From positions 157,760 to 221,759 of the forward strand of contig JBBQTB010000001.1 of assembly GCA_038213375.1 (NCBI GenBank): a DNA stretch of 64,000 nt. Direction: 5' to 3'. Shown in pieces: positions 43,091 through 53,533 of the stretch (positions are counted from its first letter, which is position 1; the number at the start of each line of letters is the position of its first letter). This stretch comes from JAAUTT01 sp038213375. GTDB taxonomy: Bacteria > Bacteroidota > Bacteroidia > Bacteroidales > JAAUTT01. Position numbers and translations under genes: made by a program. Under the pieces are notes generated by a model. It saw only the letters and a program-made list of their open reading frames with translations, was not told the DNA's origin and did no database searches.

Positions 43091-45895
43091 TTGGAAGCCA
43101 CGAACGACAAGGAATGCATAGTTTTGCGAGGAGCCAGGGTTAATAACCTGAAAAATATAAGCATTTCAATACCCAGAAATAAATTTATTGTTATTACAGG
43201 GCTTAGCGGTTCTGGAAAATCATCGTTAGCCTTTGATACAATTTATGCTGAGGGGCAGCGCAGATATGTGGAAAGTCTTTCATCTTATGCCCGTCAGTTT
43301 CTTGGCAGAATAAATAAGCCTGAAGTTGATTTTATCGATGGTATTCCACCTGCCATTGCTATCGAACAAAAAGTGAATACCCGCAATCCCCGATCTACCG
43401 TTGGAACATCCACTGAGATTTATGATTATTTGAAATTACTGTTTGCCAGGATTGGAATTACATATTCCCCTATTTCAGGCGAAACAGTGAAAAAAGATAG
43501 TGTTACTGATGTTGTTAACTATTTAACTTCATTTATCGATGATGTTCCAGTTTTAATACTATGTCCGTTTAAAAGGAGTCATGATAAAAATTTTCATCAA
43601 TATCTGGAATTGTTACTAAATCAGGGAACAACCAGGATTGAGATAAATGGGGAAGTTCAAAAACTTGAGGAGGTACTGGCGAAATACAAAACATTTTCCG
43701 GTGACCTTGAGATAAACCTTGTTATTGATCGGCTTAGGGTAAACCATGATGAAGATTCACTTAGCCGTTATGCCGATTCCATTCAAACTGCCTTTAACGA
43801 GGGTCAGGGTGAATGCATTATTCGGATTTTGGATGAGAATAACCTTCAGTTTCGTCATTTTTCGAATCGCTTTGAGTGTGATGGGCTTGAATTTGAAGAG
43901 CCAAATGTGCATATGTTTGGGTACAATAGTCCTTACGGAGCATGCCAACGTTGCGAGGGTTATGGAAAAGTAATAGGGATTGATGAAGAATTGGTAATTC
44001 CTGATAAGAATCTTTCGATATTTGAGGGTACCGTGGCATGTTGGAAGGGCGAAAGCATGAGTTTTTTTAAGGATCAGTTTATTAAGCAGGCGATCAATTT
44101 TGATTTCCCATTGCACAGGGCTTATTTTGAACTTACCGATGAACAACGTAATTTATTGTGGAATGGCAACCCCAAAGTGGAAGGGATAAATAGCTTTTTT
44201 GCCCATTTGGAAGAGAAAAAATACAAAATACAAAATAGGGTGATGATAGCTCGCTACAGCGGCAAAACAACATGCCCCGATTGTAAGGGATCTCGGTTAC
44301 GTAAGGATGCAGCCTATGTTAAAGTTAGCGGGAAAAGCATACAGGAATTGGTATTGATGCCGGTTGATGAGCTTTATCAGTTTTTTCGTAATATAAAATT
44401 AACCGAATATCAGGAGAGTATCGCAAGCCGGATTTTAATAGAAATAGTAAATAGGTTGGATTTTTTGAATAATGTAGGTTTAGGATATTTAACCCTAAAC
44501 CGTCTTTCATCAACACTTTCCGGAGGCGAATCACAACGTATTAACCTGGCAACCTCGCTAGGAAGCAGTTTAGTTGGGTCGTTATATATTCTTGATGAGC
44601 CCAGTATTGGTCTTCATTCCAGAGATACTAAGTTATTAATTAAAGTGTTACGTAAGTTACAAAAACTGGGCAATTCAGTTTTGGTTGTTGAGCACGATGA
44701 AGAAATTATCCGGGCAGCCGACCAAATTATTGATATTGGGCCTTTGGCTGGCCGACTTGGTGGTGAAGTGGTTTTTCAGGGTGATGATAATGATTTGATA
44801 AAATCTGAAACAAGTTTAACAGCTCAATACCTTACCGGAAAAGAAAAAATTCAGGTTCCTGGTATGCGACGGAAATGGAATAATAGCATTGAAGTTATTG
44901 GTGCCCGTGAAAATAATTTACAACGATTAAACGTAAAGTTTCCTCTTAATATATTGTGTGTGGTTACGGGAGTGAGCGGGTCTGGAAAATCAACCTTGGT
45001 TAGAAATATCCTATACGCCTCTTTAAGCAGACATTTTAATGAGTTTACTGAGAAGACGGGTGCTTTTGATACTCTTAAGGGCGATCTTCACATGATAAAG
45101 GGCGTTGAGTTTGTCGATCAAAATCCTATTGGTAAATCATCCCGTTCTAATCCTGTTACTTACAGCAAAGCTTATGATGAAATTCGTAAGCTATATTCGG
45201 AATTGCCTCTGGCCAGGCAGAATAATCTAAAACCTTCACATTTTTCATTTAATGTTGATGGAGGTCGATGCGAAGAATGTCAGGGTGAAGGGGAGATTAA
45301 GGTTGAAATGCAATTTATGGCTGATGTTCGTTTAATTTGCGAAAGTTGTCATGGTAAGAGGTTTAAGGAGGAAGTGTTAGACATTCGCTATCGTGGTAAA
45401 AATATTTTTGATATTTTAGAAATGACGGTTGAAGAGGCAATTGGATTTTTTAATGTTTCAAAGGATACTACTGATAAACGAATTGTACAGAAGCTTCAAC
45501 CATTGGCAGATGTTGGTTTAGGATATGTAAAATTAGGTCAATCGTCAAGCACATTAAGTGGGGGAGAAAGTCAGCGTGTTAAGCTGGCATCGTTTCTATC
45601 ACACGAAAAAAGTATGGAACCTACCTTGTTTATTTTTGATGAGCCAACCACCGGTTTGCATTTTCATGATATCAGGAAATTGCTTGATGCATTTCAGGCC
45701 TTAATTGAAAATGGACATAGCATCATTGTTATTGAACACAATATGGAAATAATTAAATGCGCTGACTGGATCATTGATTTGGGTCCCGAAGGAGGAAAAG
45801 CCGGGGGCAATCTTGTTTTTGAAGGCACGCCTGAAGGCCTTGTAAATTTTAAGAAATCGTATACCGGACAATCTTTGACTTCAAAGCTATTTTAA
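43091..45895 (+). CDS. uvrA: UvrABC system protein A
   Basis: DNA-damage recognition ATPase of nucleotide excision repair, 934 residues. It has a split ABC architecture: Walker A GLSGSGKSSLAFDT near residue 38 and GVSGSGKSTL near 633; signatures STLSGGESQRINLA and STLSGGESQRVKLA; Walker B YILDEPSIGLH and FIFDEPTTGLH. Zinc-finger Cys pairs appear as CQRCEGYG, CPDCKGSR, CEECQGEG and CESCHGKR. It starts at TTG 43091, since conserved sequence begins directly after it. A -7 box TACCTTTG (43043-43050) lies upstream. It is divergent from the sigma factor gene. Confidence 0.95.
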   Translation: MEATNDKECIVLRGARVNNLKNISISIPRNKFIVITGLSGSGKSSLAFDTIYAEGQRRYVESLSSYARQFLGRINKPEVDFIDGIPPAIAIEQKVNTRNPRSTVGTSTEIYDYLKLLFARIGITYSPISGETVKKDSVTDVVNYLTSFIDDVPVLILCPFKRSHDKNFHQYLELLLNQGTTRIEINGEVQKLEEVLAKYKTFSGDLEINLVIDRLRVNHDEDSLSRYADSIQTAFNEGQGECIIRILDENNLQFRHFSNRFECDGLEFEEPNVHMFGYNSPYGACQRCEGYGKVIGIDEELVIPDKNLSIFEGTVACWKGESMSFFKDQFIKQAINFDFPLHRAYFELTDEQRNLLWNGNPKVEGINSFFAHLEEKKYKIQNRVMIARYSGKTTCPDCKGSRLRKDAAYVKVSGKSIQELVLMPVDELYQFFRNIKLTEYQESIASRILIEIVNRLDFLNNVGLGYLTLNRLSSTLSGGESQRINLATSLGSSLVGSLYILDEPSIGLHSRDTKLLIKVLRKLQKLGNSVLVVEHDEEIIRAADQIIDIGPLAGRLGGEVVFQGDDNDLIKSETSLTAQYLTGKEKIQVPGMRRKWNNSIEVIGARENNLQRLNVKFPLNILCVVTGVSGSGKSTLVRNILYASLSRHFNEFTEKTGAFDTLKGDLHMIKGVEFVDQNPIGKSSRSNPVTYSKAYDEIRKLYSELPLARQNNLKPSHFSFNVDGGRCEECQGEGEIKVEMQFMADVRLICESCHGKRFKEEVLDIRYRGKNIFDILEMTVEEAIGFFNVSKDTTDKRIVQKLQPLADVGLGYVKLGQSSSTLSGGESQRVKLASFLSHEKSMEPTLFIFDEPTTGLHFHDIRKLLDAFQALIENGHSIIVIEHNMEIIKCADWIIDLGPEGGKAGGNLVFEGTPEGLVNFKKSYTGQSLTSKLF

Positions 45896-45998
45896 AAATT
45901 ATAAGAGTTTGTAATGAAGTAACTTATAGAATATTTCACCTAATGGACTTAAGAGATGTCGCGTACTTATGTCTTGGAACTTGTGTCTTACCAATATA

Positions 45999-46865
45999 TT
46001 ACTTTTGCCCAAATACCTTTGTCAATATATCACCAACAGTGTCAGTAATCCATTTCCAAGGGTTGCGGCGGATATTTCTTTCTTGTTCTCCAACTTTGAT
46101 AAATAATCCGTCCAGAGCCTTACTGGTAACATATTCGCCCAAAGTAAATTGATTTATAACAGTGAATTTTCGAAGAATATCTTTCTCTGATACAGTAAGA
46201 TAATTGAACATTGCATCGGCAGACAACGCTATTTCGGCAGCGTTTGCCAATTTGTTATAATTTGTAATAAGCACACTCCAAGAATTATTGGCAGAAAAAC
46301 CCAGACCTAAATCTTTATTTAATTGATCGTCAATTGGTCGTTTGTAAGCAATAATCAATTGATCCCTCGTTGTTGCTATTAAGTAGTTTGTTGCTGCTGT
46401 CGAATCAAATGCACTGATACTTTTAGTTGTTCCTTTTGCAGGGTTTTGACCTTGAAGTATGGTCAATCCATCGGTAATACTGAGATCGGTTATCGATTTT
46501 TTTAAAATTGGTCTCGCCTGCCTTGATGCGCTATCGGCAGCTCTATTCATCGATTTCAAAAAATTGTTTAAACAGCTATTTAAATCGACACCAACAACTT
46601 TTAGAACATCAGATTGACCAATATATGAAATATTGTCCTCTATCACCTTCGCTTCAGGGGGTAAAATAATTTTCAATAATTTATCGTTATAATAACCCTT
46701 TTTTAGGATATTATCAACTGACGAATCCGTTCCAACTTCAAGAGCTGTCTTTAGCCCTTTCACAATATCATCGCTACTTAAACTATCCTTTGCTGTAGGC
46801 AATAATTCGCAAGCAGAAAAACCTAAAGAACAAACCAGTAAAAATCCAAAAAAATATTTTTTCAT
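45999..46865 (-). CDS. DUF4197 lipoprotein
   Basis: Predicted exported protein of 288 residues. The signal peptide ends GFSAC (Cys19), a lipobox. The DUF4197 domain follows: SSDDIVKGLKTALEVGTDSSVDNILKKGYYNDKLLKIILPPEAK, then FKSMNRAADSASRQARPILKKSI and a C-terminal GLFIKVGEQERNIRRNPWKW motif. The function of DUF4197 is unknown. It belongs to a same-strand cluster of three exported proteins (45999-48359). Confidence 0.85.
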   Translation of the reverse strand: MKKYFFGFLLVCSLGFSACELLPTAKDSLSSDDIVKGLKTALEVGTDSSVDNILKKGYYNDKLLKIILPPEAKVIEDNISYIGQSDVLKVVGVDLNSCLNNFLKSMNRAADSASRQARPILKKSITDLSITDGLTILQGQNPAKGTTKSISAFDSTAATNYLIATTRDQLIIAYKRPIDDQLNKDLGLGFSANNSWSVLITNYNKLANAAEIALSADAMFNYLTVSEKDILRKFTVINQFTLGEYVTSKALDGLFIKVGEQERNIRRNPWKWITDTVGDILTKVFGQK

Positions 46866-46930
46866 ACGTAAATTGTCATTCTATGCTGTGGAATTTTCTT
46901 AATCATACGGAGAAACTGGAAAATTGTTCG

Positions 46931-46961
46931 CAAAAAAAAAGGGGCAACAATGTGCCCCTTA
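46931..46961 (-). terminator. Intrinsic terminator
   Basis: On the minus strand AAGGGGCA pairs with TGCCCCTT, followed by a run of nine Ts. It closes the transcript that contains the genes at 46979 and 47442 and separates it from the DUF4197 gene. Confidence 0.85.
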
Positions 46962-46978
46962 TTAAATATCAGATTTTT

Positions 46979-47428
46979 CTATTTATCTTTTAATCCAAAC
47001 ATGATGGCCACGCATCCACTTGAAATTTCGGCATCCGCTTTTTTCTTATTTTTTGCGGGTACGTTAATAACAATTTTAAGCTGTTTGCCAGACTCTACTT
47101 TAAAATTCCATGTTTTGACCATGTTATGTTCTTTGTTATCAAAAAGAATATTTCTATCAGCATCAATCACTTTAAACTCCACGGGAGGAAGCGCTTCCGA
47201 ACCACAAACAGCTATACGGTATTCCTGATCAGGGAAACATGTTTTATACAATTCAGCCTCTTCACCTTCACTTAGGATGGCGGCATGGTAATTACCGTCG
47301 TGTATATATGGTAAAAGTTCTAATTTGCAAATTTGTTTGGCAAATCCCTTGCATTGAGATGAAACTTTTATAGATGTTGCGAAGGAAAATAATACTGCTA
47401 GAATAATTACTGGTAAAGTCCTTTTCAT
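46979..47428 (-). CDS. Exported protein of unknown function
   Basis: A 149-residue protein from ATG 47428, which gives a clean signal peptide (MKRTLPVIILAVLFSFATS..SSQ). A longer frame from 47512 would overlap the upstream gene. The mature part has three Cys, an LPYIHDGNYHAAILSEGEEAE segment and a late ISSGCVAIMFGLKDK end. I know similar proteins as conserved hypotheticals of Bacteroidota but no function. It follows the lipoprotein gene at 47442 by 13 bp and ends at a strong terminator. Confidence 0.75.
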   Translation of the reverse strand: MKRTLPVIILAVLFSFATSIKVSSQCKGFAKQICKLELLPYIHDGNYHAAILSEGEEAELYKTCFPDQEYRIAVCGSEALPPVEFKVIDADRNILFDNKEHNMVKTWNFKVESGKQLKIVINVPAKNKKKADAEISSGCVAIMFGLKDK

Positions 47429-47441
47429 AATAACGAAAATT

Positions 47442-48359
47442 TTAGAGCGTAAAGTTGTTTCTAATAGTTTTAACAGTTTCTTTAAGTTCGTTAAAAACTT
47501 CAGAAGTAACATCAGATGATGAAGAAGATTTAAGTGTCGTCACATTTGTCTTTTCATCAACAACAGGTTGAATTTTACTTGATTTAATAGTTATTTTGTC
47601 GTACACTTTTTTTAATTCGTTAATCTGTACGGAAATATATTGAATATCAGCATTATCTTTATTACTATCCATCAGTTTAATAACCATATCAAGGGATAAC
47701 TTCTGATCTATAATGCGATCCACAATTTTATTTTCTTTAAGAGAAGCGTCACCTGCTAACTGTGTGGCAATATATAAGCCTTCAATCCACCCTCCAATTA
47801 AGGATATGGTAGCAAGTGGCTGACGATCATTATCCTTTAAAAATGCAGAAGTCGACATAAATGTTTCCGAGATGATATCAAGTATAATGTCGCGGTTATT
47901 TATATTTTCTTCTAATCTGTCTATCGTTGTTTTGTCAATTGCATCGGTGATTCCCAAACCGTCAGCCATTTTTTTGGAGACTTCCATATATTTTATGGTT
48001 GTCTGGGCCTGATCAAATAAACTTGCATAGCTTAGATCGGTTAGATAAACACCCATGCTCACTGCCATACTGCGGTTTGTTGTATACTTGTTTACATTGG
48101 AAAGCGGATTTAAAAGCTTTTCAGTGAAATGAGTGCCGGATGATTTTATCATCATAGCTGATTCGAGCGGAGAGGGCAACGAATAAAAAATTTGTTTAGC
48201 GTGGCTGATGTCGGCAAAAATATCACGCTCCAGCTCAGCAGAATCGACAGATATTTCCTTCGTATTATTTTTATTTCCCCCAGAAGAACAGGATGCAAAA
48301 AAAATCACAACACCAATAATTATGGGCGTTGATACAAACAATTTTAGTTTAAACAACAT
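47442..48359 (-). CDS. Lipoprotein of unknown function
   Basis: A 305-residue predicted lipoprotein: hydrophobic signal segment ending FFASC (about Cys24), then SSGGNKNN. The mature part is almost entirely helical (for example YLTDLSYASLFDQAQTTIKYMEVSKKMADGLG), with no known motif that I recognise. It is followed after 13 bp by the exported 149-residue protein, so the two are probably one operon. The 48360-48614 region upstream is extremely AT-rich. Confidence 0.75.
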   Translation of the reverse strand: MLFKLKLFVSTPIIIGVVIFFASCSSGGNKNNTKEISVDSAELERDIFADISHAKQIFYSLPSPLESAMMIKSSGTHFTEKLLNPLSNVNKYTTNRSMAVSMGVYLTDLSYASLFDQAQTTIKYMEVSKKMADGLGITDAIDKTTIDRLEENINNRDIILDIISETFMSTSAFLKDNDRQPLATISLIGGWIEGLYIATQLAGDASLKENKIVDRIIDQKLSLDMVIKLMDSNKDNADIQYISVQINELKKVYDKITIKSSKIQPVVDEKTNVTTLKSSSSSDVTSEVFNELKETVKTIRNNFTL

Positions 48360-48614
48360 AAGTTTTTAGTTTATAATACAGAATCAAGCAGTAACTTAGT
48401 TTACCAAAAGTAAATTTAATACTTTTTTTAATATTACAAAATTAGAATTATTGATGAATTTTTTGCTCATCGGGCAGTTAATTCATTAAATATTAAATTT
48501 ATTTTTAAGTTAATTTAAATAAATATTTATTTTTTTAATAATAAACAATATCAAATTATTTGTGCAATGATTATACTTAAATGACTCAAAATATACTATA
48601 TAATAAAGTTTGTG

Positions 48615-49097
48615 TCAATTACTAATTGGTCTGTAAAAGTACATTTTTCCTTTTACCACTGTGGACAAATCTAACGTGCTTAAGCCAACTTTTCTTCCTG
48701 AAAATCCTGTGTTTTGATGAGCCAGTTCGTATTTGCCTTTTGAAATCACCTTGTAAACAATAGCTGTATGATGGGTCATCGTTTCCTTATAAGTTGCATT
48801 CCCCACAGTATAGGTCACTTTTACATTCTTAAATTGGATAATATCACCCGGAAATATTCTATCTTTTTTAAAATTTAAGGGCTCGCCATATTTGTATTCA
48901 CCATCCCATTTGGCATTATTTTGAGTAAGAGCCTGATTGGCAATATCCCAACATTCACCACGATCAACCTGTTTTCCAATAACTGATTTTACATATGAGA
49001 CTATCTTTTTGTTTAACACAGGGATTTCCTCCTGCCCTGATGCCTTTAATACAATAAAAGTAAGCGATAAAAGTATAATTATTGTTTTATTAATCAT
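48615..49097 (-). CDS. Exported protein, possibly NlpC/CHAP-like
   Basis: A 160-residue protein with a signal peptide (residues 1-21, ending KASGQ). The segment DRGECWDIANQAL places a Cys at the start of a helix; FPGDIIQF, THHTAIVYKV and YELAHQN follow. This order (Cys helix, GDIIQF strand, HTAIV strand) is that of papain-fold NlpC/P60 and CHAP peptidoglycan amidases, with Cys and His as likely catalytic residues. The similarity is a pattern match, not proof. It stands alone between divergently spaced neighbours. Confidence 0.55.
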   Translation of the reverse strand: MINKTIIILLSLTFIVLKASGQEEIPVLNKKIVSYVKSVIGKQVDRGECWDIANQALTQNNAKWDGEYKYGEPLNFKKDRIFPGDIIQFKNVKVTYTVGNATYKETMTHHTAIVYKVISKGKYELAHQNTGFSGRKVGLSTLDLSTVVKGKMYFYRPISN

Positions 49098-49240
49098 TTT
49101 TAATTGTTATTTAATTTTCAGGTTCTATTTGCTCAATACAAATTTTTTCAACTTGATTCTTACGATATATATTTACACTCATACGATAAGCACCTTTAAA
49201 AGTTAATAAAATTATCAATAAAAAAATCTTTTTTTTGGAT

Positions 49241-49882
49241 CTAAATTATATGTTGTTTGTAAAAACTGCAAACCTCGGTAAGGCCGCAAATGTTACATTT
49301 AGGTTTCCGGGCGATGCAAACATAACGTCCATGAAGTATTAACCAATGATGTGCTATGGACAATAAGCCTTCAGGAATATAGGCGACCAACTGTTTTTCA
49401 GTAACCTCTGGTGATTTTGCTTTTTCGGACAGTCCAATTCGTGCTGCAACCCTGTGTACATGAGTATCTACTGCAAGCGTAGGTTTATTATAAACAACTG
49501 ATGCGATGACATTCGCTGTTTTTCGTCCAACTCCCGGAAGTTTTTGAAGCTCATCCACGTTGTCGGGTACTATGTTGTCAAATTTCGAAATCAGAGTTTG
49601 TGCCATCCCAATAAGACTCTTGGTTTTATTATTTGGGTACGTGCATGAACGAATAATCTCAAATACATCTTCGGGTAAAGCTTTTGAGAGAAATTCGGCT
49701 GTTGGAAAACGATCGAAAAAACCGGGAGTAGTCATGTTCACCCGCTTATCGGTACACTGTGCCGACAAAATAACGGCAACTATTAATTCATAAGCGCTGC
49801 GATAATGCAATTCTGTTTCCGCCACAGGCATGGTAGTCTGGAAATATGCTATCACCTTATCAAACAGTTCCTTTTTTTCCAT
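49241..49882 (-). CDS. nth: Endonuclease III
   Basis: DNA glycosylase/AP lyase of 213 residues that removes oxidised pyrimidines. It has the helix-hairpin-helix LPGVGRKTANVIAS with the catalytic Lys in GRKTA, the Asp in AVDTHVHRVAARIGL, and a [4Fe-4S] cluster motif C-x6-C-x2-C-x5-C at the end (CIARKPKCNICGLTEVC). Length and motif order are typical. Confidence 0.94.
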   Translation of the reverse strand: MEKKELFDKVIAYFQTTMPVAETELHYRSAYELIVAVILSAQCTDKRVNMTTPGFFDRFPTAEFLSKALPEDVFEIIRSCTYPNNKTKSLIGMAQTLISKFDNIVPDNVDELQKLPGVGRKTANVIASVVYNKPTLAVDTHVHRVAARIGLSEKAKSPEVTEKQLVAYIPEGLLSIAHHWLILHGRYVCIARKPKCNICGLTEVCSFYKQHII

Positions 49883-50102
49883 AGTAAATTATCAGGTTAA
49901 AGATAGTATTTAATGTTTTTCAATCTATATTGTTAGATATATTAAACTCAAAAAATTAAAAGGCTTTCAACGATGAAATACATTGAAATGCAACGAAATA
50001 ATTTCCTTATTACTTTATAATCAGTCTTACGACCTGATACTTACTACTTTTATTCAATTGTATGGTTTTAAAATTATCTTTGCAATTCTTTAAAAATGAA
50101 CT

Positions 50103-51974
50103 ATGAATACTTACCTGTTGGTTGAAAACGCTTCGAAGGCTTATGGCGATATACAGTTATTTGAAAATCTTACTTTTGTGGTTAACGAAGGCCAGAAAAT
50201 AGCGTTGATTGCCAAAAATGGAACTGGCAAAACCACGCTACTGAACATATTCACCGGTAAGGATAGTTTTGATGCCGGTAGTTTCTACATCAATAAAGAT
50301 ATTAAAGTTGGATATTTGGAACAGGATCCTCAGTTTAATCCACAATTAACAGTATTTCAGGCAGCATATAGTTCTCCCGGAGAACTAATGAATGCTGTTC
50401 GTGAATACGAGACTGCACTTCATTCGCCGGATAAAAGTCTTTTAGAAGGAGCTATTTCAAAAATGGACTTTTACCAGGCTTGGGATTTTGATGTGAAAAT
50501 AAAGCAAATGCTTTCAGTTTTAAAGCTTAACGATTTAGATCAATCGGTAGCAAAACTATCAGGAGGTCAGGTAAAAAGGTTAGCTCTCGCAGTTACATTA
50601 ATCAATGAGCCTGACTTTCTGATTCTCGATGAACCAACCAATCATCTTGATCTGGATATGATTGAATGGTTGGAGGAATACATGGCAAAAACGCAAATTA
50701 CCCTTTTGATGGTCACACATGACAGGTATTTTCTCGATCGGGTTTGCAATGAAATTATTGAAATAGACGAAAAATTAGCTTATTCGTATAAAGGAAATTA
50801 TTCCTACTTTCTTGAGAAACGGCAGGAACGGTTGTTTAATAAGAACCTTTTAACAGAAAAAGCTCAAAACCTGTTACGTCGCGAACTTGAGTGGATGCGA
50901 CGCATGCCAAAAGCACGAAGCACTAAAGCAAAATCAAGGATCGACGCATTTTATGATCTCAAGGAACAATCGGAATACCGCAGAAATGAGAAACAGGTGG
51001 ATATCAACGTTAAAACTTCACGGCTTGGAAATAAAATACTCGTTATGGAGCATGTTTCCAAAAGTTTTGGGGATTTAGTTATGCTTAACGATTTCTCCTA
51101 TACCTTTTCGAGGTTTGAAAAGGTTGGAATCATTGGTCGTAATGGGGTAGGGAAGAGTACTTTTCTTAATTTGATAACACAGAGACTCGCTCATGACTCA
51201 GGTAAAATTGATACCGGCGAAACAGTGGTTTATGGATTTTATCAACAGTTAGGTTTGCAGTTTCAACCACAGCAACGTGTTATTGATGTTATAAGGGAAA
51301 TCGCAGATGTGGTTACCTTGGGTGATGGAAAGCAAATGGCAATATCTCAATTTCTAACCTACTTTCTTTTCCCACCCGAAATGCAATATGTACCGGTTGG
51401 TAAGTTAAGTGGTGGTGAAAAACGAAGGCTTTACCTGATGACCATCCTGATGAAAAATCCTAACTTTCTAATTCTCGATGAGCCAACCAACGATCTCGAT
51501 ATTATTACGTTGAATGTGTTAGAGGAATACCTTTCCAATTTTGGAGGTTGTTTGATTATTGTTTCTCACGACAGGTTTTTTATGGACAAACTAGTTGATC
51601 ACCTTTTTATTTTCGAAGGAGATGGCAATGTGTATGATTTTCCGGGAAACTATAGCGACTATCGGGCATCACAAAAACAGATTGAAATTGAAGACAAACG
51701 ACAACGTGCCGAGGACAAACCCAAACCATTTGCAAACTCTGTAAAACAAGCTGATTCAGGTGCAAAGAAAAAGCATTCCTACAAAGAAAAAAAGGAATTG
51801 GAGCAAATTGAAATGGAAATGGCGAATCTGGACGTTGAAAAAAAAGCCCTTGAATCTGATATATCCACAGGAATTTTATCATCCGGGGAATTGGTTATTA
51901 AATCTAACCGCATTGGAGATATAATGAAAATGGTAGACGAAAAAACAGATCGATGGGTGGAGTTAAATAGTTAA
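50103..51974 (+). CDS. ABC-F family ATPase, Uup-like
   Basis: Tandem ABC ATPase of 623 residues without membrane domains. The first half has AKNGTGKTTLL, LSGGQVKRLAL and LILDEPTNHLDL. The arm region follows (about 250-300: RRELEWMRRMPKARSTKAKSRI, typical of Uup). The second half has GRNGVGKSTFLNL, LSGGEKRRLYL and LILDEPTNDLDI. The C-terminal 80 residues form a charged coiled coil (KKHSYKEKKELEQIEMEM), as in Uup, which binds DNA and ribosomes. It starts at ATG 50103. A -7 box TATCTTTG lies at 50075-50082. The gene overlaps its convergent neighbour by 4 bp. Confidence 0.92.
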   Translation: MNTYLLVENASKAYGDIQLFENLTFVVNEGQKIALIAKNGTGKTTLLNIFTGKDSFDAGSFYINKDIKVGYLEQDPQFNPQLTVFQAAYSSPGELMNAVREYETALHSPDKSLLEGAISKMDFYQAWDFDVKIKQMLSVLKLNDLDQSVAKLSGGQVKRLALAVTLINEPDFLILDEPTNHLDLDMIEWLEEYMAKTQITLLMVTHDRYFLDRVCNEIIEIDEKLAYSYKGNYSYFLEKRQERLFNKNLLTEKAQNLLRRELEWMRRMPKARSTKAKSRIDAFYDLKEQSEYRRNEKQVDINVKTSRLGNKILVMEHVSKSFGDLVMLNDFSYTFSRFEKVGIIGRNGVGKSTFLNLITQRLAHDSGKIDTGETVVYGFYQQLGLQFQPQQRVIDVIREIADVVTLGDGKQMAISQFLTYFLFPPEMQYVPVGKLSGGEKRRLYLMTILMKNPNFLILDEPTNDLDIITLNVLEEYLSNFGGCLIIVSHDRFFMDKLVDHLFIFEGDGNVYDFPGNYSDYRASQKQIEIEDKRQRAEDKPKPFANSVKQADSGAKKKHSYKEKKELEQIEMEMANLDVEKKALESDISTGILSSGELVIKSNRIGDIMKMVDEKTDRWVELNS

Positions 51975-53197
51975 TTTATCCTATCTTTCATCATTTCCCG
52001 GGTTATTTTTATCGACAACCATCCTAAAAGAGCAATTACCAAAACTAAGGCTAACCAAATATAAGTTTTGGTAAAAAAAGCCGGCAAAATAAGACTTGCC
52101 GTTTTTGGCAATCTTACAATCCTGTTGGTCTTTAATACTAATATGTCTTTGGGAATCTTGTCAGTAAAATATTGTAAGTCGTAATTTGGCGATGCAATTT
52201 TCTCATTTTCATAAAACAGCTCATATTTCTCATCCGATTTCAAATTTGCAATAAGATATTTTGAGAGTTGGTATGCTTTAACTGCGGTTATTTGCAAAGG
52301 AGTGTTATCGGCATTATCAATTTCGATAATTAGTTCATTTGTTTTTAATCTATTAAAGTTCCATATAGTTAGTTTTCCTGATGTAATAACAAATGAATTA
52401 ATGGGTTCGAGAACCTTTTTATTGTTAAAGATAATGTATCTTCCTACTGTGCAGTTTCGCATGTAAAAATCAGGTCCTTTTATAACAATGTCTAATCTGT
52501 CAATTTCATAAGCTTCCTTAAATGTCAGTCTTACAAAGCTTTTTTTAAGCTTAACACTATCTGATTGATACAAAGTTGGTGTTGTAATTTCGGTATACAA
52601 GCCCTCATTTGTTTCCGAATCATAATATCCAACAGACATTATCTGCAATGGGTCTTTGCGTTTATCATTTAACGTTATCTCAAAAAATTCGTAATTACTT
52701 TTAGGAAAATCAATTATTCTGAGTTCGGAAGTATTCTCTTCGAAAACGGACGAAAGAACAGGAAATTTCCGTTTGATTATAAACCAGTTATTCCGGTCGT
52801 CACTGCCTTTCAGGGTAATTTCCTTTTCTATTTCGGTATTACGAATTTGTAAAACCAAGTTTGAAATAGTTGATTTGTCCTGATTATGAATAACAATACG
52901 GGTAATGGCTTGTTTTGGTAAGTATTTATTTTCAACTATTTTATATTGTTTGAATGCCTTTTGTTCGGTTACATGATTTTCGGAAACAAATAGATAAGGA
53001 ACTTCTTTATGCCTGGAGTCCAAAATTCGAAGATCAGAGTAGTCACTCTTTGCACAGGATATTACATTGGGAGAAAGCAAAATTTTATAGAAATCACTTT
53101 TTTTAACACTGTCGATCTGTGTTTTCCATTTGAAATCATCCGCATTAACAGCTACACACAGGTATAAAAATTGGATAAAAAAAATACTCTTCTTCAT
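51971..53197 (-). CDS. Exported membrane-anchored protein, DUF3999-like
   Basis: A 408-residue protein with a signal peptide (ending VNADD) and one C-terminal membrane helix (about 378-398, TYIWLALVLVIALLGWLSIK) followed by a basic tail. The large middle part is beta-rich (YSDLRILDSRHKEVPYLF, then LRIIDFPKSNYEFFEITLND), resembling jelly-roll domains of the DUF3999 family. The function is unknown. Its gene overlaps the ABC-F gene tail to tail by 4 bp. Confidence 0.65.
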   Translation of the reverse strand: MKKSIFFIQFLYLCVAVNADDFKWKTQIDSVKKSDFYKILLSPNVISCAKSDYSDLRILDSRHKEVPYLFVSENHVTEQKAFKQYKIVENKYLPKQAITRIVIHNQDKSTISNLVLQIRNTEIEKEITLKGSDDRNNWFIIKRKFPVLSSVFEENTSELRIIDFPKSNYEFFEITLNDKRKDPLQIMSVGYYDSETNEGLYTEITTPTLYQSDSVKLKKSFVRLTFKEAYEIDRLDIVIKGPDFYMRNCTVGRYIIFNNKKVLEPINSFVITSGKLTIWNFNRLKTNELIIEIDNADNTPLQITAVKAYQLSKYLIANLKSDEKYELFYENEKIASPNYDLQYFTDKIPKDILVLKTNRIVRLPKTASLILPAFFTKTYIWLALVLVIALLGWLSIKITREMMKDRIN

Positions 53198-53533
53198 AAA
53201 TTTTCTTTAATTTATGGAACCAAGTTAGTTTTAATTCATAAACTTTAATCACCCTCCTTTCTAAATATTTCGTACAAACTGGCGCAGGTTTTCTACCTCT
53301 TACAATTCTAACTCACCTCTATACTGGTAAATATTTGAAGTTTATGATTTTACAAACATAAGGCCTAAAGTGGACTTTTGTATTTTTCTTAATTTGAGTT
53401 GTTTCCCTTTAGATTGTTTAATTTCTATCTCCCTTATCTGTTTGGAGAATTAGCAAATCAATCTATCGATCCTTGGGAGTATAAGTTAAGAGTGAGGCAA
53501 TTAAATGGATAAGTAAATTTTCCAGGTTATGTT
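53198..53533. other. Intergenic gap without recognisable features
   Basis: This 336-bp AT-rich stretch lies between two minus-strand genes. No convincing frame, hairpin or repeat is seen. It must contain the promoter of the gene at 51971. Confidence 0.6.
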